Source: Pseudarthrobacter sp. NamE2 (GTDB lineage: Bacteria > Actinomycetota > Actinomycetes > Actinomycetales > Micrococcaceae). Taken from it: a stretch of 64,000 bases of DNA. The stretch covers positions 1-64,000 of the forward strand of contig NZ_VAHN01000011.1 in the NCBI RefSeq assembly GCF_005796205.1, written 5' to 3'. This document shows, one piece after another, positions 9,381 through 17,398 of the stretch. Under the pieces are notes generated by a model. That model was given only the letters and a program-made list of their open reading frames with translations, was not told the origin of the DNA and ran no database searches. Numbering within the stretch: position 1 is the stretch's first letter; the number at the start of each line of letters is the position of its first letter. The translations under genes were made by a program, and so were the position numbers.

Positions 9381-10082
9381 ATGACTGCAGAGTCCACCTT
9401 CCCCGGCCGCGTACTGATCACGGGAGGAGCCTCCGGACTGGGCGCCGCCGTCGTCGACGCCGTGCTCAAGGCCGGCGGCACCCCGGTGGTGCTGGACCGC
9501 GATATCAGCAGCGTCTCCGGCGTGAAGGCCTTTGAAGTGGATGTCGCGGACCGGCCTGCCGTGGAGGCAGCCGTCCGCGAAGCCGCCGAAACCGTGGGCG
9601 GCCTCGACGCCGTGGTCACCGCTGCAGGCATTGACCGCTGCGGCAAGCTGGCCGACGTCGAAGCCGCCGAATGGGAGAAGGTCATCGGCGTGAACCTGAT
9701 GGGCACGGTCTCGGTGGTCCGCGCCGCCCTGCCTTACCTTAAGTCCACCCATGGCCGCGTCGTCACGGTCGCGTCCACCCTCGGCAAGCGTGCAGTCTCC
9801 GACGCCACCGCCTACTGCGCCTCCAAGTTCGGGGTGGTTGGTTTCAGCCACGCGCTCGCCGCGGAAACCGGCGGGGAAATCGGCGTCACCACCATGATTC
9901 CCGGCGGCATGAAGACCCACTTCTTCGACGACCGCACCGAGCAGTACAAGCCGCAGGACGATTCGCGCCTCAACGATCCCGAAAACGTCGCCCAGGCCAT
10001 CCTGTTCGCCTTGTCCCAGCCGAAGGGCTGTGAAGTCCGCGAGATGCTGATTTGCCATGAGGAAGAAGGCTCCTGGCCCTAA
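9381..10082 (+). CDS. Classical short-chain dehydrogenase/reductase
   Basis: The ATG at 9381 lies 6 nt after AAAGGAA and gives 233 residues. It has the cofactor motif TGGASGLG at residues 11-18, the Asn-containing strand, a catalytic Ser (VTVASTLGKRAVSD) and YCASK (Tyr-x3-Lys). This is the classical ~250-residue SDR fold, unlike the extended fold of HldD. The protein may oxidise or reduce the heptose or the acceptor sugar, but the substrate is not visible. It is 50 bp downstream of hldE copy 1 and runs into the aldehyde dehydrogenase gene. Confidence 0.83.
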   Translation: MTAESTFPGRVLITGGASGLGAAVVDAVLKAGGTPVVLDRDISSVSGVKAFEVDVADRPAVEAAVREAAETVGGLDAVVTAAGIDRCGKLADVEAAEWEKVIGVNLMGTVSVVRAALPYLKSTHGRVVTVASTLGKRAVSDATAYCASKFGVVGFSHALAAETGGEIGVTTMIPGGMKTHFFDDRTEQYKPQDDSRLNDPENVAQAILFALSQPKGCEVREMLICHEEEGSWP

Positions 10083-10122
10083 ACCCGCAACCGGCCCAGC
10101 ACAAACCGACGGGAGGACAACC

Positions 10123-11556
10123 ATGCCCACAACAGCCACCGAAACCACTACCGGCCGGGAAGCCGCCAACAGCTCCGGCATCACCATCCGGGACCCGCGC
10201 ACGGGGGAGGTCCTGTGGACCGTGCCTGAAGCCGGTCCCGGCGCCGTAAACCAAGCCGTGGAAGCGGCCCGAAGCGCCGCCGGTGAATGGGCAGCCACCG
10301 CTCCTGCAGAACGGGGCGCTGCGCTCCGTGCCGCCGCCAAGGCACTGGACGCTGCGGCCCGGGAGTTGGCCGGACTCAACGCCAGCGAAACCGGCCGCCC
10401 GGTGGAGGAAGCCCTGGCCGGTATCGCCGCAGGTGTGTCCACGCTGGAACAGTACGCCGAACTGGGCCCGGTGCACCGCGGCCACAGCCTCCGCGGCAAC
10501 CGGCTCGCCTCGGACTACACCGTTGCCGAACCGCGTGGCGTGGCTGTCCTCCTGACCCCCTGGAATGATCCCGTCGCCGTGGCCTGCGGCCTGATCGGCG
10601 CGGCGCTGGTCACCGGCAACGCGGTCATCCACAAGCCCAGCGAGCGCTGCCCGCGGCTGGGCGAGGCGCTGGGCGAGGTCCTGGCTCCGGCCTTCCCGCC
10701 CGGCGTTTTCCTTACGGTGTCCGGCGGCGCCAAGGTAGGGGAGCTCCTCACACAGGCAAAGGTGGACGTGCTGGCCCACGTCGGCTCCAGCGCGTCCGGT
10801 ACCCGCATCGCCCAGGCGGGAGCGATGACCGGAGCGCACGTGCTCCGGGAGAACGGCGGCAACGACCCCCTGCTGGTGGACAGCGATGTGGACCCCGTAT
10901 GGGCTGCCGGGCAGGCCGCCATCGGCGCGTTCAGCAACAGCGGCCAGATCTGCACGGCGGTGGAACGAATCTACGTCCACGAGGCCATCGCCGCGGAATT
11001 CTGCTCGGCCCTGGAAGCCGAAGCAGCGCTGAGGAACAGTAACGGCACGGTGGCGCCGCTGGTGGACCTGCGCATGCGGGACGAGGTGCACACCCAGGTT
11101 GCAGCCGCCCTGCAGCAGGGCGCACGGGCGGTGGAAGGCGGCGCCCTGCCGGACGGACCCGGCTCGTTCTACCCCGCCACGGTGCTGCTCGGCTGCACCG
11201 ACGACATGCAGGTCATGACGGAGGAAACCTTCGGCCCGGTGGCCCCGGTGCAGGTGGTCAAGACGTTCGACGACGGCCTGCGCCTTGCGTGCAGCGGCAA
11301 GTACGGCCTCGCCGCCACAGTCCTTAGCGGCAACATCGCGCACATCCAGCAGGCAGTGGCATCCCTCCCGGTGGGAACGGTCAAGGTGAACGAAGTGTTT
11401 GGCGGCGCCCCCGGCGGCGCAGCCCAGCCACGCGGCGAAAGCGGGCACGGGTTTGGCTACGGCCCGGAGCTGCTGGACGAGTTCACCCAGGTGAAGGTGG
11501 TGCACATCGCTGCGCCACCCGCTCCCAACGGCAAGCAGGACGAGGGCCGGCCATGA
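10123..11556 (+). CDS. Aldehyde dehydrogenase family protein
   Basis: I choose the ATG at 10123, 6 nt after GGGAGG, giving 477 residues; a start at 10057 would overlap the SDR gene. The Rossmann core contains VAVLLTPWNDPVAVACG. The catalytic Glu is in LRENGGNDPLLV (usually ELGG) and the nucleophile Cys in FSNSGQICTAVERIY. The C-terminus has the family EETFGPVAPVQVV motif. It oxidises an aldehyde with NAD(P)+; the substrate is unknown. It sits between SDR and hldE copy 2, and its stop overlaps the latter by 4 nt. A dehydrogenase pair inside a sugar-nucleotide cluster suggests a modified heptose or a heptose-derived acid, which is inference. Confidence 0.85.
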   Translation: MPTTATETTTGREAANSSGITIRDPRTGEVLWTVPEAGPGAVNQAVEAARSAAGEWAATAPAERGAALRAAAKALDAAARELAGLNASETGRPVEEALAGIAAGVSTLEQYAELGPVHRGHSLRGNRLASDYTVAEPRGVAVLLTPWNDPVAVACGLIGAALVTGNAVIHKPSERCPRLGEALGEVLAPAFPPGVFLTVSGGAKVGELLTQAKVDVLAHVGSSASGTRIAQAGAMTGAHVLRENGGNDPLLVDSDVDPVWAAGQAAIGAFSNSGQICTAVERIYVHEAIAAEFCSALEAEAALRNSNGTVAPLVDLRMRDEVHTQVAAALQQGARAVEGGALPDGPGSFYPATVLLGCTDDMQVMTEETFGPVAPVQVVKTFDDGLRLACSGKYGLAATVLSGNIAHIQQAVASLPVGTVKVNEVFGGAPGGAAQPRGESGHGFGYGPELLDEFTQVKVVHIAAPPAPNGKQDEGRP

Positions 11557-13121
11557 CCCCGGCCCCGGAATCCCTGCCTGCCGGCCTGGAGGGTGCCGGA
11601 CCGTCAGCAGTGGACCTTTCCACCCAGCGGGCGCTTGCCGAGTGGCTGCCAGGGCGCCTCGCGGCCGAGGAACCCCGGATCCTCGTTATCGGCGACGTGA
11701 TGCTGGACGGCTGGTGGAGCGGCAGCATCGAGCGGCTGTGCCGGGAGGCGCCGGCTCCGGTGGTCGACCTGCAGGAGCGCGAGTCCGCCCCCGGCGGGGC
11801 GGCCAACACCGCCATGAACCTGGCCGCCCTGGGCGCCAGGGTCGCCGTAGCGGGAATCATCGGGACCGACGACGCCGGCGTGGACCTGCGGAACCAGCTG
11901 GTGGCGGCAGGAATCGACGTCCGGCACCTGCACCTGCATCCGGACATGGTGACCACCACCAAGATCCGGATCAGCAGCGGCGGCCAGGTGATGCTGCGCC
12001 TCGATGACTCGGCCAAGACCGTGCCGGCCGAGGCCTTGGCTGCGCTCGCCGCCTCGGTACGTTCCGCCGTCGAACGCCAGGACGCCGTGCTGGTGTGCGA
12101 CTACGGCAACGGGGTCCTGGCCGGCGTCGTTCACGACGGGCTGGTGGAGGCCGTGGGTGCCCGGGACGGGGAAGTACGGCGGCCGCTGGTGGTTGTCGAT
12201 TCCCACGATCCCCGCCCTTGGGCTCCGCTTCGCCCTGACCTGGTCACCCCTAATGCGCAGGAAACGGCCCGGCTGCTGGACCGGCGGCTGCCCGACGGCC
12301 AGGACCGGGTGGACGCCGTGGGCGGGCACGTCGGGGCGCTGCTTGAGGCGACCGGTGCCCGTGCCGTGGTGGTCACGCTGGACCGCGACGGTACAGTGCT
12401 GCTGACTCCCGACGGCGTCCGGCACCGGACGTGGGCACGGCCGGCAGCGGAAAAGCAGGCGTCCGGCGCGGGCGACACGTTCGTCGCCGCCCTCACCCTG
12501 GCCCGCTCGGCAGGCCTGCCGCTCACCGCAAGCCTGGACCTGGCGCAGTCGGCCGCGGACGTGGTGGTGCACCAGGCGGGCACTTCGGTCTGCAGCACAG
12601 AACAGCTCAGCCGCTACCTGAAGGCCTTCGCGGACACCGCACTGGACGCGGACGAACTGCAGCGCCAGATCGAGGTGCACCGTGCCCAGGGCCAGCGGAT
12701 CGTGCTGACCAACGGCTGCTTCGACGTGCTGCACAGCGGCCACACCCGCTACCTAAACCAGGCAAAGCAGCTCGGCGACATCCTGGTGGTGGCGCTCAAC
12801 AGCGATGCGTCCGTCCGCCGGCTCAAGGGTGCGGGCCGGCCGATCAACGCTGTGGCCGACCGGGCCGCCGTCGTGGCCGCGCTCAGCTGCGTTGACTACG
12901 TGACGGTCTTCGATACCCCCACCGCCGAACCGATCATCCGGCAGCTCCGCCCGGAGGTCTACGCCAAGGGCGGGGATTACACGCCGGAGATGCTCGCCGA
13001 GACGCCCGCCGTGGAGGAGTGCGGCGGCCGGGTGGCCATCCTGGATTATGTGGCCGAACGCTCCACCACGGCCGTCGTGAAGCGGATCAGGGAGGGCGAG
13101 GGGGCAGCGACGGCCAGCTAA
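11553..13121 (+). CDS. hldE: Bifunctional heptose-7-P kinase / heptose-1-P adenylyltransferase, copy 2
   Basis: This 522-residue protein has the full HldE layout. The PfkB kinase has IGDVMLDGWWSGSIERL, the substrate loop GGAANTAMNLA and GAGD at 305-308. The C-terminal nucleotidyltransferase starts near residue 375 with LTNGCFDVLHSGHT (HSGH at 394-397) and ends with YAKGGDYTPEM and an ERSTTAVVKRI tail. It is closer to textbook HldE than the copy at 7876. Two intact bifunctional copies in one operon is unusual; they may differ in anomer, nucleotide or sugar. The start overlaps the ALDH stop (ATGA), and it is the last gene of the cluster. Confidence 0.9.
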   Translation: MTPAPESLPAGLEGAGPSAVDLSTQRALAEWLPGRLAAEEPRILVIGDVMLDGWWSGSIERLCREAPAPVVDLQERESAPGGAANTAMNLAALGARVAVAGIIGTDDAGVDLRNQLVAAGIDVRHLHLHPDMVTTTKIRISSGGQVMLRLDDSAKTVPAEALAALAASVRSAVERQDAVLVCDYGNGVLAGVVHDGLVEAVGARDGEVRRPLVVVDSHDPRPWAPLRPDLVTPNAQETARLLDRRLPDGQDRVDAVGGHVGALLEATGARAVVVTLDRDGTVLLTPDGVRHRTWARPAAEKQASGAGDTFVAALTLARSAGLPLTASLDLAQSAADVVVHQAGTSVCSTEQLSRYLKAFADTALDADELQRQIEVHRAQGQRIVLTNGCFDVLHSGHTRYLNQAKQLGDILVVALNSDASVRRLKGAGRPINAVADRAAVVAALSCVDYVTVFDTPTAEPIIRQLRPEVYAKGGDYTPEMLAETPAVEECGGRVAILDYVAERSTTAVVKRIREGEGAATAS

Positions 13122-13153
13122 GGCCTTCGCCGCGGGTGGCCTCGCCGGTCGTC

Positions 13154-13189
13154 TAGGGTTGAACCATGACTGAGGCGCGGCACGGGTAA
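13154..13189 (+). promoter_or_regulatory. Putative leaderless promoter and 7-codon upstream ORF
   Basis: TAGGGT at 13154-13159 is followed after 6 nt by ATG at 13166, the geometry of actinobacterial leaderless transcripts. The ATG opens a 7-codon ORF (MTEARHG) ending in TAA at 13187, which overlaps the ATG of the next gene (TAATG). Translation of that gene could therefore be coupled to the short ORF. No Shine-Dalgarno sequence is seen before 13189. Confidence 0.4.
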
Positions 13190-14100
13190 TGGCGAAACGC
13201 GGAAGGTCAGGGGGCCGGGGCGCCCGTCCGACGGCGGACGCTGCGGAAGTACCGAAGGGGACCAAAGCCAACGGGCCGGTGGAGGGTGTGCACTACATTG
13301 ATACCGGCGACTGCGAACTTATCGCGGACCAGGACAACTCCACCGGCTGGCTCCTGAAGATCAACGGCGTAATGAGCTCGCACATCGACCTTGCCGATCC
13401 TCTGTTCCTCGAGTTCGAGTACATGCGGTGGATGGCGGCGCTGATCGAGTCCCGCTGGCCGCCGTCGACCGCTCCAGGGAGCGCCCCGCACAGGCTGCGG
13501 GGCCTGCACCTGGGCGGCGGCGCCTGCTCCCTGGCGCGCTACTTCGCCGCCGTGTACCCGGATGCGCGGCAGGTGGCGGTGGAGCTCGACGGGAAGCTGG
13601 CGGAGTACGTGCGCGGCTGGTTCGATCTTCCCAAGGCCCCGGCGCTGCGCATCCGCGTGGGAGAAGCGCGGGCGGTCACCGAAACCCTCACTCCGGACAC
13701 CCGGGACTTCGTCGTCCGGGACGTCTTTGCCGGCGCCCTGACCCCGCGCGCCCTGACCACCGCCGAGTTCAACCAGCACGTCCGGCGGGTCCTTGCCCCG
13801 GGGGGGATGTATGTCGTGAACTCCGGGGACTCCCCTGACCTGAGGAGCGCGCGGGAGGACGCCGCCACGATCGCGGCATCGTTCGAACATACCGTCATCA
13901 TCGCCGACCCCGCCATGCTGAAGGGCCGGCGCTACGGCAACATGGTGATGGCCGGCAGCGACGTGCCGTTCGGGGATGACCCGCAACTGGCCCGGCGGCT
14001 CCTGGGCGGAGCGGTGCCGGCCCATATCTGGAACGACGCCCAGGTCCGCGCCTTCGCCGCAGGATCGCCGGTGCGCCACGACCCGCCGGCGGAGCACTAG
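13189..14100 (+). CDS. Spermidine-synthase-like / SAM-dependent methyltransferase fold protein
   Basis: The 303-residue product has a basic N-terminal tail and a small beta domain (HYIDTGDCELIAD). A Rossmann methyltransferase-like core follows, with LRGLHLGGGACSLARYFA at about residues 105-122, an acidic end of strand 2 (VAVELDG) and FVVRDVFAGALTP. The family includes spermidine synthases and the many orphan spermine/spermidine-synthase-like proteins of actinobacteria. The polyamine-binding signature of true SpeE is not clear, so polyamine synthesis is doubtful. It starts by TAATG coupling to a 7-codon ORF and converges with the LysR gene, overlapping it by 4 nt. Confidence 0.75.
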   Translation: MAKRGRSGGRGARPTADAAEVPKGTKANGPVEGVHYIDTGDCELIADQDNSTGWLLKINGVMSSHIDLADPLFLEFEYMRWMAALIESRWPPSTAPGSAPHRLRGLHLGGGACSLARYFAAVYPDARQVAVELDGKLAEYVRGWFDLPKAPALRIRVGEARAVTETLTPDTRDFVVRDVFAGALTPRALTTAEFNQHVRRVLAPGGMYVVNSGDSPDLRSAREDAATIAASFEHTVIIADPAMLKGRRYGNMVMAGSDVPFGDDPQLARRLLGGAVPAHIWNDAQVRAFAAGSPVRHDPPAEH

Positions 14101-14993
14101 CCCCGCCCCAGCAGGGCGTCCCGGTGCTCGGCCATCCGGTCCCGCAGCGCCTGCACGACGGCGGCCACGGCCGGACGGCGCAGCGAGTCCGGTCGGAGGA
14201 CCATCCAGTAGGGGAGCAGCTCCGCGATCTGGCCGGGCAGCAGCCGGACCAGGTCATCGTGCAGGTCGCCCATGAAGCACGGCAGGAATCCGATCCCTGC
14301 GCCGGCCCGGGTGGCCTCCACGTGGACGAAGACGTTGGTGGACGTCAGCCCGTCCCGCATGGCCGGAACCAGCCGGCGCGGCGCGTCCAGGTCATCCACC
14401 TGCAGCATCGAGTCCACGAAGTACACCAGCGGGTGCTCGTTGAGCTCTTCCACGGTGGCGGGCGTGCCATGCTCGGCAAGGTAGGCGCGGGAGGCATACA
14501 TGCCCAGCATGTACTCACCGAGCCGGACTGCTTCGGCGCGGTGCACCTGCGGCTCGCCCACCACCACTTCAATGTCCAGCCCCGAGCGCTGCTGCAGTGC
14601 CCGCCGGGTCATGGTCACCACCTCCACGCTGAGCCCGGGATGGTCCCGGCGCAGCCGTGCCACTGCCGGAGCGGCGATGTAGGCGCTGAACCCGTCCGTC
14701 GCCGTCATGCGCACGACGCCGGTAATGGGGTCGGGTGCCTTGCCGGCCGGTCCCAGGGTGGCCAGGACAGCCTCCACCTGCTCGGCCACCCGGACAGCCT
14801 CCCCGCCCAGCTCGGTCAGCTCCCAGCCGCCGGTCGCCCTGGCCAGCACCCTGCCGCCAAGCGCCTTCTCCAGCGCGGCGATCCTGCGCGACACCGTGGT
14901 GTGGTTCAGGCCCAGGGCTTGGGCCGCCGTCGTAAATTTGGCAGAGCGGGACACCGCGAGCAGGACCATCAAGTCATCCGGGTTGGCGTTCAT
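14097..14993 (-). CDS. LysR family transcriptional regulator
   Basis: The N-terminal winged helix spans about residues 5-62 (DDLMVLLAVSRSAKFTTAAQALGLNHTTVSRRIAALEK), and the effector-binding domain fills the rest. I prefer the ATG at 14993 because the HTH then begins a few residues in; the frame is open to 15056. The gene is divergent from the MHS transporter, the classical LysR arrangement. The palindrome GTGCTGT-N5-ACAGCAC at 15075-15093 lies between them and is the natural operator candidate. The effector is unknown; the regulated genes suggest an organic or hydroxy acid. Confidence 0.88.
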   Translation of the reverse strand: MNANPDDLMVLLAVSRSAKFTTAAQALGLNHTTVSRRIAALEKALGGRVLARATGGWELTELGGEAVRVAEQVEAVLATLGPAGKAPDPITGVVRMTATDGFSAYIAAPAVARLRRDHPGLSVEVVTMTRRALQQRSGLDIEVVVGEPQVHRAEAVRLGEYMLGMYASRAYLAEHGTPATVEELNEHPLVYFVDSMLQVDDLDAPRRLVPAMRDGLTSTNVFVHVEATRAGAGIGFLPCFMGDLHDDLVRLLPGQIAELLPYWMVLRPDSLRRPAVAAVVQALRDRMAEHRDALLGRG

Positions 14994-15074
14994 ATCTGCA
15001 ATTTTGCACACAACTGGTGCCGCTTTGGTCATTGAAGCGCCTTGTTTGTGCAGCAATACTCAGGAAAGTCGTTA

Positions 15075-15093
15075 GTGCTGTAGATCACAGCAC
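15075..15093. promoter_or_regulatory. Candidate LysR operator (GTGCTGT-N5-ACAGCAC)
   Basis: A perfect 7-bp inverted repeat, GTGCTGT-AGATC-ACAGCAC, lies in the divergent region between the LysR gene and the MHS transporter, 30 bp before the latter's start. It contains the T-N11-A core expected of LysR boxes. A second, weaker repeat GTGTC-N6-GACAC follows at 15094-15109. Confidence 0.5.
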
Positions 15094-15122
15094 GTGTCAT
15101 CGTGGACACCTAAGGAGAACCA

Positions 15123-16505
15123 GTGAGTGTAGAGCAACGCCCGGCAAATGATGCCGCCGGGTCCGCAGCCAAGGGATCGGGGCTGAAGAAGATCGTGGCC
15201 GCCTCGATGGTGGGCACCGTTGTGGAGTGGTACGAATTCTTCCTCTACGCCACCGCCGCCACCCTGGTGTTCGGCAAGTACTTCTTCCCCTCCACGGGAA
15301 ACGAACTGGACGGCATTATCCAGGCCTTCATCACCTACGCCGTCGGCTTCGTGGCACGTCCGCTCGGCGGCATCGTCTTCGGCCAGATCGGCGACAAGCT
15401 GGGCCGCAAGCCCACCCTGCAGCTGACCATCATCATCATCGGCGTCTCCACCTTCCTGATGGGCTGCCTGCCCGGCTTCGCGGACATCGGGTACCTTGCG
15501 CCGGCGCTGCTGGTGTTCCTCCGCTTCATCCAGGGTTTCGCGCTGGGCGGTGAGTGGGGCGGTGCCGTCCTGCTGGTGGCCGAGCACAGCCCGAACAAGT
15601 CGCGCGGGTTCTGGTCCAGTTGGCCCCAGGCGGCCGTGCCGGTGGGCAACCTGCTGGCCACGCTGGTGCTCTTCGTGATGTCCTCCATCCTCAGCAGCGA
15701 GGCGTTCCTTGGCTGGGGCTGGCGCGTGGCCTTCTGGCTCTCCGCCGTCATCGTCTTCGTGGGCTACTACATCCGCACCCACGTGACCGAGGCCCCGATC
15801 TTCCTGGAGGCCAAGGAACTCGTGGAGAAGGAAGAGGCCGTCAGCTACGGCGTGGGCGAGGTCATCCGCAAGTACCCCAAGGGCATCCTCCAGGCAATGG
15901 GCCTCCGGTTCGCGGAGAACATCATGTACTACCTGGTGGTCAGCTTCGCCATCGTCTACCTGAAGAACGTCCACAAGTACGACACCTCGTCGCTGCTGCT
16001 GGCACTGCTGATCGCCCACGTCATCCACTTCCTGGTCATCCCGCAGGTGGGTCGCCTGGTGGACAGCTGGGGCCGCAAGCCCGTCTACCTGGTGGGTGCC
16101 ATCAGCGGAGCCACCTGGCCGTTCTTCGCCTTCCCGATGTTCGATACCCGCAACGCCGTGATCATCGTGCTTGCCGTGACCATCGGCCTGTGCCTGCACG
16201 CCTTTATGTACGCCGGCCAGCCCGCCATCATGGCCGAACTGTTCCCCACCCGCATGCGGTACGCCGGAGTCTCGCTCGGTTCCCAGGTGACCTCGATCTT
16301 CGCCGGTTCGCTGGCCCCGCTGCTGGCCACCCAGTGGCTCAAGGACACCGGGTCCTGGGTGCCCACCGCCGTCTACCTGGTGGTCGCCTGCGCCGTCACC
16401 ACAGTCGCCGTCCTGAGCCTGCGCGAAACCAAGGGCATCGCGCTGGAGGACGTGGACAAGGCCGACGCCGCCCGCGAAGGCCTGCTGCCCGCCAGCACGC
16501 GCTGA
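15123..16505 (+). CDS. MFS transporter, metabolite:H+ symporter (MHS) family
   Basis: The GTG at 15123 follows CTAAGGAGA and gives 460 residues with 12 predicted membrane segments. MHS signatures are present: VGTVVEWYEFFLYATAA in helix 1, the loop GQIGDKLGRKPTL between helices 2 and 3, and FLRFIQGFALGGEWGGAVL in helix 4. Known members import citrate, alpha-ketoglutarate, shikimate, proline/betaine or hydroxy acids. The gene next to it encodes 3-hydroxybutyrate dehydrogenase, so 3-hydroxybutyrate or a related hydroxy acid is a reasonable substrate guess. Expression is probably under the divergent LysR regulator. Confidence 0.9.
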   Translation: MSVEQRPANDAAGSAAKGSGLKKIVAASMVGTVVEWYEFFLYATAATLVFGKYFFPSTGNELDGIIQAFITYAVGFVARPLGGIVFGQIGDKLGRKPTLQLTIIIIGVSTFLMGCLPGFADIGYLAPALLVFLRFIQGFALGGEWGGAVLLVAEHSPNKSRGFWSSWPQAAVPVGNLLATLVLFVMSSILSSEAFLGWGWRVAFWLSAVIVFVGYYIRTHVTEAPIFLEAKELVEKEEAVSYGVGEVIRKYPKGILQAMGLRFAENIMYYLVVSFAIVYLKNVHKYDTSSLLLALLIAHVIHFLVIPQVGRLVDSWGRKPVYLVGAISGATWPFFAFPMFDTRNAVIIVLAVTIGLCLHAFMYAGQPAIMAELFPTRMRYAGVSLGSQVTSIFAGSLAPLLATQWLKDTGSWVPTAVYLVVACAVTTVAVLSLRETKGIALEDVDKADAAREGLLPASTR

Positions 16506-16546
16506 CCTGTTCCGGCCGGCCGCCGGGTGCACGAAGGAGATTTGCA

Positions 16547-17296
16547 ATGGAACATGATTTGAACGGACGCAAGGCGCTGGTCACCGGCGGTGCCAGCGGC
16601 ATCGGGGCAGCATGCGTGCGGGAACTCGCGGCACATGGGGCAAAGGTGGTGGTGGCCGACGTCGACGCCGCCGGCGCCGCCGCCCTCGCCGATGAGGTGG
16701 GCGGCACATCCTGGGCCGTGGACCTGCTGGATGTGGACGCGCTCGCCACCCTGAGCCTGGACTGCGACATCCTGGTGAACAACGCCGGGATCCAGCGGAT
16801 AAGCCCCATCGAGGAATTTGACCCGGTGCAGTTCCGGCGGATCCTCACCCTGATGCTGGAGGCGCCGTTCCTGCTGGTCCGGGCCGCGCTGCCGCACATG
16901 TACGCCAACAAGTTCGGCCGCATCGTCAACGTGTCCTCCGTACACGGCCTCCGGGCCTCCCCGTTCAAGAGCGCCTATGTTTCCGCGAAGCACGGCCTGG
17001 AAGGGCTGAGCAAGGTGACGGCACTGGAAGGCGGGGAGCATGGCGTTACGTCGAACTGCATCAACCCCGGCTACGTCCGTACCCCGCTGGTGGAAAAGCA
17101 GCTCGCCGACCAGGCGGCCGTGCACGGCATCCCCGAATCTGAGGTCCTGGCCAAGGTGATGCTCACCGAGTCCGCTATCAAGCGCCTGGTGGAACCGGAG
17201 GAGGTGGCTTCCCTCGTGGCTTGGCTCGCGTCAGACCATGCGGGCATGGTGACCGGCGCCAGCTACACCATGGACGGCGGGTGGTCGGCAAGCTAG
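16547..17296 (+). CDS. bdhA: 3-hydroxybutyrate dehydrogenase (classical SDR)
   Basis: The ATG at 16547 follows GAAGGAGATTTGCA and gives 249 residues, the usual length. It has TGGASGIGAACVRELA at the N-terminus, NNAGIQ, the catalytic Ser in NVSSVHGLRASP and Tyr/Lys in YVSAKHGLEG. The stretch NCINPGYVRTPLVEKQLADQ is typical of D-3-hydroxybutyrate dehydrogenases, which carry a Gln in VEKQ. The enzyme converts 3-hydroxybutyrate and NAD+ to acetoacetate and NADH. It follows the MHS transporter by 41 bp and probably shares its transcript. The exact substrate is inferred from the signature. Confidence 0.85.
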   Translation: MEHDLNGRKALVTGGASGIGAACVRELAAHGAKVVVADVDAAGAAALADEVGGTSWAVDLLDVDALATLSLDCDILVNNAGIQRISPIEEFDPVQFRRILTLMLEAPFLLVRAALPHMYANKFGRIVNVSSVHGLRASPFKSAYVSAKHGLEGLSKVTALEGGEHGVTSNCINPGYVRTPLVEKQLADQAAVHGIPESEVLAKVMLTESAIKRLVEPEEVASLVAWLASDHAGMVTGASYTMDGGWSAS

Positions 17297-17343
17297 CCCC
17301 CCGCCACTGCGCCCCACCCCTGGAGTTCTTGGGCAGGTGCCAC

Positions 17344-17364
17344 GACTTGGGAGCCTTCCAAGTC
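17344..17364. terminator. Hairpin between convergent genes
   Basis: GACTTGG and CCAAGTC form a perfect 7-bp stem with a 7-nt loop between the bdhA stop and the convergent small gene. There is no T-tract, so it would be a weak or Rho-assisted terminator. Confidence 0.35.
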
Positions 17365-17398
17365 ACGGTAACTGTCCGGAAACTCCGGGGTTTGTGGG

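Noticed and set aside
15123..17296. Continuous long frame 15554-17296 as one fused protein
   Set aside because: The first half is out of frame with the MHS transporter; only the part from 16547 is a real gene (bdhA).
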